NCBI GenBank assembly: GCA_029287275.1
Contig: JARFRL010000415.1
Location: forward strand, 1 to 7,634
DNA length: 7,634 nucleotides
Source: Pontiella desulfatans
Lineage (GTDB): Bacteria > Verrucomicrobiota > Kiritimatiellia > Kiritimatiellales > Pontiellaceae
Direction of reading: 5' to 3'
The notes under the pieces were generated by a model, which had not been told where the DNA came from, searched no databases, and saw nothing but the letters and a program-made list of their open reading frames with translations. A program made the position numbers and the translations under genes. The first letter of the stretch is position 1. Every line of letters begins with the position of its first letter. Shown here one piece after another: positions 1 to 6,845 of the stretch.

Positions 1-140
1 AGGGCGGTGTCGGTCGCACCGGAACACTGGCGAGTTGCGTCGTCGCCGCGCTCAACCAACCGCTTTCGCTCGTCACGGATGCCGGCGGCAAAGCCGAAAC
101 GGAAGCGCAGCGAGCTCTCATCGCGGCACTCGCGGAATAA
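1..140 (+). CDS. Tyrosine/dual-specificity protein phosphatase, C-terminal end (partial)
   Basis: This is the 3' end of a gene that begins outside the window. The reading frame uses codons starting at position 3 and stops with TAA at 138-140. The first visible residues are GGVGRTGT, the second half of the phosphatase P-loop H-C-x5-R-(S/T). The partial codon at 1-2 (xAG, so K, Q or E) would follow the catalytic Cys, which lies just outside the window. The rest is a helix-like tail (LASCVVAALNQ...) and a short Ala/Glu-rich end. In this superfamily the Cys attacks the phosphate and the P-loop Arg binds it. The GG-x-GRTG form resembles CDKN3-like and other small dual-specificity phosphatases. The substrate cannot be inferred. 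The next gene runs on the opposite strand, so the two are convergent with a 67-bp gap. The P-loop is clear but only about 45 residues are visible. Confidence 0.72.
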   Translation, partial: GGVGRTGTLASCVVAALNQPLSLVTDAGGKAETEAQRALIAALAE

Positions 141-207
141 AACAACCCGGATCTGAACCGGGGACTTTATAAAGAGCCTTGGAGGCGCGTCATGGCTTGC
201 GAAAAAC

Positions 208-663
208 TTAATCGCGATCCGCGCGCCGGATCTCTTCGGCGTCGGCTTTGTCCTTCAACCGGTCGGTGGAGGTCTTGTTCTTAAGCAACTGCTCCCTGCC
301 AATCACCCGGATCTCAACCTCTCCATACTTGGCCGTGACAACGTGCCCCGCGGCCTCCGCGTAAGGGACGCCACTGATCTGGTTCAGCAAATCAATCTGG
401 CAAGGCGGAGCGCCAAACTGGATCACGGTGCCTTCCTCCGAAAACAGTTCATCCTTCAGATGGTCAGGCGGGAAACCAAACGCCAAAAGCGCGCGCTTCA
501 GGCGCTTTGAATTTTCGGCGTCGTTGTTGTAGAAAACATCGAGGTCTTTCGTGAAACGTGGATAGCCGTGAACCGCGACCGCGTAGCCACCTACCACCAT
601 GTAATCGACGTCAAATTTTCCTAACAGCTGTAAGAACTCGCTGAAGTCTTGCTGGATATTCAT
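208..663 (-). CDS. Minimal nucleotidyltransferase (MNT/AbiEii-like, DUF6036-type) protein
   Basis: A 151-residue protein with the core of the polymerase-beta nucleotidyltransferase fold. VVGGYAVAVHGYPRFTKDLDVF spans about residues 23-44 and holds the GG helix-cap and the metal-binding pair D40-x-D42. A third acidic residue is likely D91 in QIDLL. The C-terminal part (EQLLKNKTSTDRLKDKADAEEI) matches the Lys/Arg-rich end usual in this group, which often reads LxxNKxxxxRxKDxAD. Relatives include AbiEii-type toxins and MNT proteins of toxin-antitoxin-like pairs, which transfer nucleotides to RNA or protein. The real substrate here is unknown. A GGAAAG Shine-Dalgarno (671-676 on the complementary strand) lies 7 nt before the ATG. 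The first 53 nt of the gene overlap the end of a small upstream gene, so the two are probably translated together. Codon use is less GC-biased than in the neighbouring genes, which suggests acquisition by transfer. Confidence 0.82.
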   Translation of the reverse strand: MNIQQDFSEFLQLLGKFDVDYMVVGGYAVAVHGYPRFTKDLDVFYNNDAENSKRLKRALLAFGFPPDHLKDELFSEEGTVIQFGAPPCQIDLLNQISGVPYAEAAGHVVTAKYGEVEIRVIGREQLLKNKTSTDRLKDKADAEEIRRADRD

Positions 664-790
664 AGAGAAACTTTCCGGCCTCGAGCCTTAGGCGTTCAAC
701 TTCATCCAGTCGTTCTTCATAGCTGGAAGCCTTGAAAAGCGGTCTGACGCCATCAAATCCCCTCGAGACATTGACCTTGATGTTTTCCAT
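611..790 (-). CDS. Small protein paired with the nucleotidyltransferase (putative antitoxin/partner)
   Basis: A 59-residue frame runs from ATG at 790-788 to TGA at 613-611, starting MENIKVNVSRGF and ending PARLQRVLTAVRKI. The middle (SYEERLDEVERLRLEAGKFLYE) looks helical and charged. From memory of the family, small proteins encoded just ahead of nucleotidyltransferases often carry an EERL...LR segment followed by a P-x-RLQRV-x-x-V tail, as seen here. That makes this a likely genuine gene and not a chance frame. It overlaps the start of the nucleotidyltransferase by 53 nt in another frame, an arrangement typical of translationally coupled two-gene modules. A modest AGG (799-801 on the complement) sits 8 nt upstream of the ATG. 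A role as antitoxin or partner of the transferase is inferred from position only. The main doubt is its short length and the possibility that it is an upstream leader frame. Confidence 0.6.
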   Translation of the reverse strand: MENIKVNVSRGFDGVRPLFKASSYEERLDEVERLRLEAGKFLYEYPARLQRVLTAVRKI

Positions 791-896
791 ATCGGCAACC
801 TACCGCCAACGCACGCGCTTTGCAAGCAGGCTTGACGAACCCACCTCGTTTTAAGACCCTGTTCCGTTCAAATCAGCCACAGGAAATCCCCGAAAT

Positions 897-3191
<2,295 letters not shown>

Positions 3192-3213
3192 AACCCGCCG
3201 CGCGGGGGTAGGA

Positions 3214-3328
3214 TCGTAGACGAGGCTTCCAGCCTCGTTCCGGCCGAAAAAAGGAACGCGTCTTCCCTTGGCGAAGCGGTTATTGAAGCACAAGCCCACC
3301 CCAACGAGGCTGGAAGCCTCGTCTACGA
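3214..3328. repeat. REP-like inverted pair (REPIN-type element) between convergent genes
   Basis: Two perfect inverted copies of a 26-bp unit lie at 3214-3239 and 3303-3328, separated by 63 bp. Each unit is itself a hairpin. Read outward to inward it has a GTAG tetranucleotide, arm ACGAGGC, loop TTCCA and arm GCCTCGT (7-bp stem, 5-nt loop). A GTAG foot before a palindrome is the known hallmark of REP sequences mobilised by RAYT (TnpA-REP) transposases, and an inverted pair is the REPIN/BIME layout. No RAYT gene is in the window, so mobility is inferred. The element starts 23 bp after the tex stop and ends 45 bp before the DJ-1 stop. In RNA from either strand it could form a 26-bp stem, so it may act as a bidirectional 3' boundary or mRNA stabiliser. 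Confidence 0.85.
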
Positions 3329-3372
3329 TGCCGCGCGAGGACAATTCCCCTCATCCGCGCAGGGCTGAAGGC

Positions 3373-3915
3373 CTACAACAGCAGTCCGCCGCGGACTTCC
3401 GCGGCGAGGTTGGGTCCGCCGAGTTCGGCGATGACCTTGAGCGCGAACTCGAAGGCGGTGCCGGGACCTTGGCTGGTGATCAGGTGGCCGTCGACCACGA
3501 CGGCCTCGTCGACCGGCTGGATGTCCGCGGGGAGCCTTTGCTCGACGCCGGGATAGCAGGTGAAGCGTTTGCCGGCGAGCGCGCCGGCCTCGTTCAGCGC
3601 CAGCGCGGCCGCGCAGATGGAGCCGAGCCACTTGCCCTGGGCGTCGAACTCCTTGATCGCTTGCTGGACCCCCGCGTGCTCCATCAACGCTTCGGTTCCA
3701 CCGAAGCCGCCGGGCAGGAGTAGTACGTCGTAGTCGGCGGGATTGATCTGATCCCAAGGGGTGTCGGGAACGAGTTTAACGCCTCTCGAGGCGGTCACGG
3801 TACCGGGCCGAAGACCGGCCACGGTCACGTTCCATCGCGCGCGCCGCAGCGTGTCGATGATGATTACGGCTTCCATCTCCTCGCTGCCGTCAGCGATCGG
3901 CACCAGTGCCTTCAT
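3373..3915 (-). CDS. DJ-1/PfpI (YajL/ThiJ-type) family protein
   Basis: A 180-residue protein matching the full length of the DJ-1 family. ADGSEEMEAV (8-17) contains the conserved Glu (E15, the equivalent of human DJ-1 E18). LLLPGGFGG (65-73) precedes the nucleophile elbow. The nucleophile is C101 in GSICAAALAL, aligned with C106 of DJ-1. TSQGPGTAFEFAL (147-159) is the typical C-terminal signature. The position of the DJ-1 His126 is taken by Tyr121. Family members are reported as chaperones, oxidative-stress proteins and glyoxalase III or deglycase-type enzymes, and the deglycase role is disputed, so no reaction is assigned. The start is well supported: GGAGG (3922-3926 on the complement) sits 6 nt before the ATG. 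The gene follows the NERD gene by 66 bp on the same strand and may share its transcript. Heptameric repeats fill that gap. Confidence 0.93.
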   Translation of the reverse strand: MKALVPIADGSEEMEAVIIIDTLRRARWNVTVAGLRPGTVTASRGVKLVPDTPWDQINPADYDVLLLPGGFGGTEALMEHAGVQQAIKEFDAQGKWLGSICAAALALNEAGALAGKRFTCYPGVEQRLPADIQPVDEAVVVDGHLITSQGPGTAFEFALKVIAELGGPNLAAEVRGGLLL

Positions 3916-3933
3916 GTTGGACCTCCGGTCGTT

Positions 3934-3989
3934 CGTGAAACGTGACGGTTGAGTCGTGATTCACGACTCTCGCATCACGCGTCACTCGA
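3934..3989. repeat. Heptad-phased GTGA/TCAC repeat tract with central palindrome
   Basis: Eight consecutive heptads can be laid out from 3934: cgtgaaa, cgtgacg, gttgagt, cgtgatt, then cacgact, ctcgcat, cacgcgt, cactcga. The first four read mostly GTGA-like and the last four read as its complement, so the tract switches strand at its centre. The switch point is a 19-bp palindrome at 3951-3969 (9-bp arms around one base), able to form an 8-bp stem with a 3-nt loop. The stretch 3942-3961 matches a 20-bp repeat seen twice near 5875-5927 in the opposite orientation, at 18 of 20 positions. The tract lies between the NERD and DJ-1 genes and contains the NERD stop codon. Whether it acts in expression or is only a simple-repeat remnant is unknown. 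Confidence 0.7.
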
Positions 3990-4716
3990 TGATTTTTCTC
4001 AGTTCGTCGATCACTTGATCCCGCAAGGATTCCGCGATGGGTTCGTCGAAGGTTTCCTGTAGCACCTCGACGAGCTTCTCGCCTTTGCAGACCACGACGC
4101 CGTTGACGTTCATGACGTCTTCGGGGAGCTTCGTTCCAAGAAAGCAGAGCACGGAGTGGATCGGCGCGGCGCCGGCGCCGGCGTCGTCGAGGAAGTCGAC
4201 CAGCTCCGCGACCGCGGCCTTCACCTGTTTGAGCGGCGGACGGGAGGGCTCTTTGCCGCCCGCGTAGAGTTTGCCGCCGCGGAACTCGACCGAGCCGCGC
4301 CAGTTTTTGGTTTCCACCACGAAGACGCCCGCGGGGCCGACGATGATGTGATCGAAATTCTGTTTGCCGCCGCCCAGACGCAGCCCGTTGAACACCGCGT
4401 GGTCCGAGCTGAGGAACGCGAGCTCGCGGGCGACCCATTCCTCGCCCTGCGCGCCTTTCAGAAAATTACCGAGCCTTCGGTCGCCCCACGCCAGCAGGAT
4501 CGCCGCGGAGACCGCCACCAGAAAAAACAAGACGCCGACCTGCGAGACGGTCAAGGCGGGATGGGGGAACCAGGCGCGCAGCAGATAGCCGGTCGCGAGA
4601 CAAATGACCAGCAGCGGCCAGAACGCCCGCAACAGGCCCAACACGCGCGGCGCTTCGCCGGGACTTCCATACACGCTGGCGAACCGGGCGCTTAATGATT
4701 CCTTCGAGGTCTCCAT
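3982..4716 (-). CDS. Membrane-anchored NERD-domain (nuclease-related) protein
   Basis: A 244-residue protein. Two hydrophobic segments at about residues 31-49 (AFWPLLVICLATGYLL) and 59-77 (QVGVLFFLVAVSAAILLAW) form a likely membrane hairpin with both ends in the cytoplasm. The NERD domain follows at about 87-200: KGAQGEEWVARELAFL with E92/E93, VFNGLRL, FDHIIVGPAGVFVVETKNWRG with D122 and E135-x-K137, then a Gln (Q164) in LKQV. This E-D-ExK-Q pattern is that of a PD-(D/E)XK nuclease-like core. NERD proteins are widespread, usually membrane or helicase associated, and their substrates are mostly undefined, so nuclease activity is a family-based inference. No clear Shine-Dalgarno precedes the ATG at 4716, and no other Met start lies nearby in frame. 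The TGA stop lies inside the heptad repeat tract. It is divergent from the FGE gene and probably leads the DJ-1 gene. Confidence 0.88.
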   Translation of the reverse strand: METSKESLSARFASVYGSPGEAPRVLGLLRAFWPLLVICLATGYLLRAWFPHPALTVSQVGVLFFLVAVSAAILLAWGDRRLGNFLKGAQGEEWVARELAFLSSDHAVFNGLRLGGGKQNFDHIIVGPAGVFVVETKNWRGSVEFRGGKLYAGGKEPSRPPLKQVKAAVAELVDFLDDAGAGAAPIHSVLCFLGTKLPEDVMNVNGVVVCKGEKLVEVLQETFDEPIAESLRDQVIDELRKIIE

Positions 4717-4807
4717 GGAGGAAAACCATAAGAGATCGGCGGGGGGGAAACAATAGCCGATCTGAATTACTCTATTTTTCCTCGTCGCTTGGCGCGGGCG
4801 CGGTTAT

Positions 4808-5812
4808 ATGATTTCCGGATTCGAACTCGAGGATTTGATCATGGGCGAAGGTTCCTGCTGCGCGCCGGGCGAAAAACGATGTGGATGCGACGACGGCCAT
4901 CCAGGCGGGCCGTTCGCCCGCGTCGATTCCGGTTCGACCGACCGCATGATTCGCCTGGAAGGCGGCGCGTTTTGGATGGGAACGGAGGACGCCATCGGCT
5001 ATCCGGACGACGGCGAGGGGCCGATCCGCGAAGTGACGCTTGATCCGTTTCACATGGACCAACACGCGGTTTCCAACGCCGACTTCGCCGCGTTCGTTCA
5101 GGCCACGGCATACCCAACGGACGCGGAGAAGTTCGGGTATTCGTACGTTTTCCACGCCCTGCTCGCGCCCAGCCAGAAGCGCACCCTCGACCTGATGGGC
5201 CGAACCGTCGCGGGGCTGGAGTGGTGGTACAACGTGGAGGGCGCCGATTGGGCCCATCCCTTCGGACCGGAATCCGACCTCGAGGGACTGGAAAACCATC
5301 CCGTCACGCACGTCTCCTATCGCGACGCGCGCGCGTATTGCGACTGGGCGGGCAAGCGCCTGCCCACCGAGGCCGAGATGGAATACGCCGCGCGCGGCGG
5401 ATTGGTCGGCGAACGCTACGTCTGGGGCGGCGAGTTGACGCCCGGCGGAAAACACATGTGCAACATCTTCCAAGGGAAGTTTCCCTCCTACAACTCCGCC
5501 GAGGACGGATTTGTTGGAACCGCGCCGGTCGACGCGTTCGAGCCGAACGGCTACGGGTTTCACAACATGGCCGGCAACGTTTGGGAATGGGTGTTCGACT
5601 GGTGGAGCCCGGACTTTCACGTCAACGGACCGCGGAATAATCCAACGGGGCCGGAAAGCGGCGAGCGGCGCGTCAACCGCGGCGGATCCTATCTCTGCCA
5701 CGATTCCTATTGCAACCGCTACCGCGTCGCGGCCCGCACCTCCAACACGCCCGACGCCTCCACGGGAAATTTGGGCTTCCGGTGCGCGAGGGACGTGAAA
5801 CGTGAAACGTGA
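4808..5812 (+). CDS. Formylglycine-generating enzyme (sulfatase-modifying factor)
   Basis: A 334-residue FGE/SUMF1 family protein that looks catalytically complete. The active-site pair C297 and C302 sits in GGSYLCHDSYCNRYRVAAR, very close to the SUMF1 motif, and is followed by NTPDASTGNLGFRC (313-326). Earlier landmarks are GGAFWMGTE (52-60), FHMDQHAVSNADFAAFV (81-97), PVTHVSYRDARAYCDWAGKRLPTEAEMEYAARGG (165-198) and MAGNVWEWVFDWW (254-266). The enzyme uses copper and oxygen to oxidise the Cys of C-x-P-x-R in sulfatases to formylglycine. No sulfatase gene is in the window. The N-terminus has a Cys cluster (C17, C18, C25, C27). Two starts are possible. ATG 4808 lacks a clear Shine-Dalgarno, while ATG 4841 (residue 12) has GAGGA at 4829-4833, 7 nt upstream, and may be the true start, giving 323 residues. 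The last codons and TGA are made of heptamer repeats, so the final residues after GFRCARD are repeat-encoded. Confidence 0.93.
   Translation: MISGFELEDLIMGEGSCCAPGEKRCGCDDGHPGGPFARVDSGSTDRMIRLEGGAFWMGTEDAIGYPDDGEGPIREVTLDPFHMDQHAVSNADFAAFVQATAYPTDAEKFGYSYVFHALLAPSQKRTLDLMGRTVAGLEWWYNVEGADWAHPFGPESDLEGLENHPVTHVSYRDARAYCDWAGKRLPTEAEMEYAARGGLVGERYVWGGELTPGGKHMCNIFQGKFPSYNSAEDGFVGTAPVDAFEPNGYGFHNMAGNVWEWVFDWWSPDFHVNGPRNNPTGPESGERRVNRGGSYLCHDSYCNRYRVAARTSNTPDASTGNLGFRCARDVKRET
4829..4833 (+). promoter_or_regulatory. Shine-Dalgarno favouring the downstream FGE start at 4841
   Basis: GAGGA lies 7 nt before the in-frame ATG at 4841, which would start the protein at MGEGSCCAP. The upstream ATG at 4808 is preceded only by GC-rich sequence (gcgcggttat) with no purine-rich box at a usable distance. 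This argues for the shorter protein but does not prove it. Confidence 0.5.
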
Positions 5813-5842
5813 AACGTGAAACGTGAAACGTGAAACGTGAAA
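5794..5842 (+). repeat. Tandem heptamer array, cgtgaaa x 7
   Basis: Seven perfect copies of the 7-mer cgtgaaa run from 5794 to 5842. The FGE reading frame enters the array and ends at the TGA at 5810-5812 inside it. Because 7 is not a multiple of 3, any forward reading frame meets TGA within three units, while the reverse strand stays open. This explains the spurious antisense frame over this region. The same heptamer starts the tract at 3934. Perfect copies point to recent expansion, probably by slippage. Confidence 0.95.
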
Positions 5843-5874
5843 AATTTTCCGACTCAGGACCTCGCACGCAAGGC

Positions 5875-5937
5875 AATCACGTCTCAATCGTCACGCCTCA
5901 TGAAATAAATCACGTCTCAATCGTCACTCGTCACAAA
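5875..5937. repeat. Heptad-phased TCAC tract with a 20-bp direct repeat
   Basis: The 20-bp sequence aatcacgtctcaatcgtcac occurs at 5875-5894 and again, identical, at 5908-5927. In heptad register the tract reads tcacgtc, tcaatcg, tcacgcc, tcatgaa, then after a short AT-rich break tcacgtc, tcaatcg, tcactcg, tcacaaa. It therefore has TCA every seven bases. It is the complement-sense partner of the GTGA heptads upstream, facing them across about 34 bp. The dapB stop codon (5931-5933) is the TCA of the last heptad. The complement of the 20-bp unit matches 3942-3961 at 18 of 20 positions. Confidence 0.8.
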
Positions 5938-6755
5938 CCCAGCACGTGGTTCATCGCGTCTTTCATGGTGTAGAGCCGGGCGTCCTTGCCGGCGACCCAG
6001 GCCGCGGCTTGCAGCGCGCCGATGGCGAACACGTCGCGGCTGGTGGCGCGGTGCGACAGCTCGAGCAGCTCGCCCACGCCCGCGAACATGACGGTGTGGT
6101 CGCCCACGATGTCGCCGCCGCGGATGGCGTGGAAACCGATCTCTTTTTCGGGGCGCTCGCCCGGCATGCCGGTGCGGCCGTCCACCTGAACTTCTTTCAG
6201 GTTCCAGTCATAGCCGTCGGCCGCGGCCTGACCGAGCATGAGCGCGGTGCCGCTGGGCGAATCCTTTTTCAAGTTGTGGTGGCTTTCCAGCACCTCCACG
6301 TCATAGCCCTTGTCCTTCAGCGAACGGGCGCCAAGCTCGACCAAGTGGCAAAGCAGGTTGATGCCGAGGCTCATGTTGCCGGAAAGCACGACCGGGGTTT
6401 TCTCCGCGGCCTTGGCGACCGCCGCCAGCTCCTCTTCGTCGAGGCCGGTGGTGCCGATGACCCAGGCGGCGCCCCACTCGGCGATACGCGGCGCGTTGCC
6501 GGCGGTGCCGAAGTGCGACGAGAAGTCGATGATCACGTCCGCGGTCGGTCCAACCTCCTCGAGGTTGTTCACGATCTTCAGGCCGGCGGCCTTCGTGCCC
6601 GCCGCGACGCCCGCGTCCTGCCCCAGCTCGGGCGCGTCCCACAGATCGACCGCGCCGTGGAGCTCAAGCCCCGCGACCTTCTCTTCCATGACGCAACGAA
6701 TCAGCGCCTTGCCCATTCTTCCCGCGGCGCCCAAAACAACAACTTTAATACTCAT
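5931..6755 (-). CDS. dapB: 4-hydroxy-tetrahydrodipicolinate reductase DapB
   Basis: A 274-residue cytoplasmic enzyme that reduces 4-hydroxy-tetrahydrodipicolinate with NAD(P)H in the diaminopimelate/lysine pathway, using the product of DapA. The N-terminal Rossmann fold begins VVVLGAAGRMGKALI (5-19). IDFSSHFGT (76-84) and VIGTTGLDEEEL (99-110) are cofactor-domain landmarks. The catalytic signature is ESHHNLKKDSPSGTAL (157-172) with H159, H160 and K163, where many homologues read EAHHRxKxDAPSGTA. The C-terminus has GFHAIRGGDIVGDHTVMF (207-224) and ELSHRATSRDVFAIGAL (232-248). AAGGG (6763-6767 on the complement) precedes the ATG by 7 nt and touches the edge of a REP-like unit. dapB follows dapA on the same strand with 90 bp between them, nearly all of it repeat, so the two are probably one transcript but not translationally coupled. 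The TGA stop lies in the heptad tract. Confidence 0.96.
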   Translation of the reverse strand: MSIKVVVLGAAGRMGKALIRCVMEEKVAGLELHGAVDLWDAPELGQDAGVAAGTKAAGLKIVNNLEEVGPTADVIIDFSSHFGTAGNAPRIAEWGAAWVIGTTGLDEEELAAVAKAAEKTPVVLSGNMSLGINLLCHLVELGARSLKDKGYDVEVLESHHNLKKDSPSGTALMLGQAAADGYDWNLKEVQVDGRTGMPGERPEKEIGFHAIRGGDIVGDHTVMFAGVGELLELSHRATSRDVFAIGALQAAAWVAGKDARLYTMKDAMNHVLGL

Positions 6756-6766
6756 CGATCATCCCT

Positions 6767-6845
6767 TCGTAGACGAGGCTTCCAGCCTCGTTTGATTCAG
6801 CGACGCGCTTTGGGAACACGAACGAGGCAAGATGCCTCGTCTACG
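6767..6845. repeat. Second REP-like inverted pair, within the dapA-dapB spacer
   Basis: The copy at 6767-6792 is identical over 26 bp to the one at 3214-3239. The inverted partner at 6821-6845 keeps the GTAG foot and both 7-nt arms but has a different loop (ATCTT instead of TTCCA in the same orientation). The spacer between the units is 28 bp, against 63 bp in the first pair. The element begins immediately after the dapA stop and ends at the dapB Shine-Dalgarno, so it fills the operon spacer. In the dap transcript it could form a stem of 12 bp and 8 bp around a mismatched 5x5 loop. That might shield dapA mRNA from 3' decay or lower dapB expression, but neither effect can be read from sequence alone. 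Confidence 0.85.

Noticed and set aside
146..162. Hairpin CCCGG/CCGGG with 7-nt loop after the phosphatase stop
   Set aside because: The stem is only 5 bp and no T-run follows, so I cannot support calling it an intrinsic terminator.
720..735. gctggaagcct-like string inside the small gene, resembling the REP-like unit
   Set aside because: Only about 11 bp match, with no GTAG foot and no paired arms. A chance match within coding sequence is more likely.
832..855. Possible -35 box TTGACG upstream of tex
   Set aside because: No acceptable -10 hexamer is found at 16-18 bp. The AT-rich TTTTAAG lies too close, so no promoter is called.
3194..3206. Short GC hairpin (CCCGC/GCGGG) just after the tex stop
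   Set aside because: It has a 5-bp stem, a 3-nt loop and no T-tract. The REP-like pair next to it is the stronger 3' structure.
4772..5887. 371-residue - strand frame opposite the FGE gene
   Set aside because: It is antisense to a well-supported enzyme. Its start region is the translated heptamer array (repeating HVSRFTF), which is open on that strand because of the repeat period.
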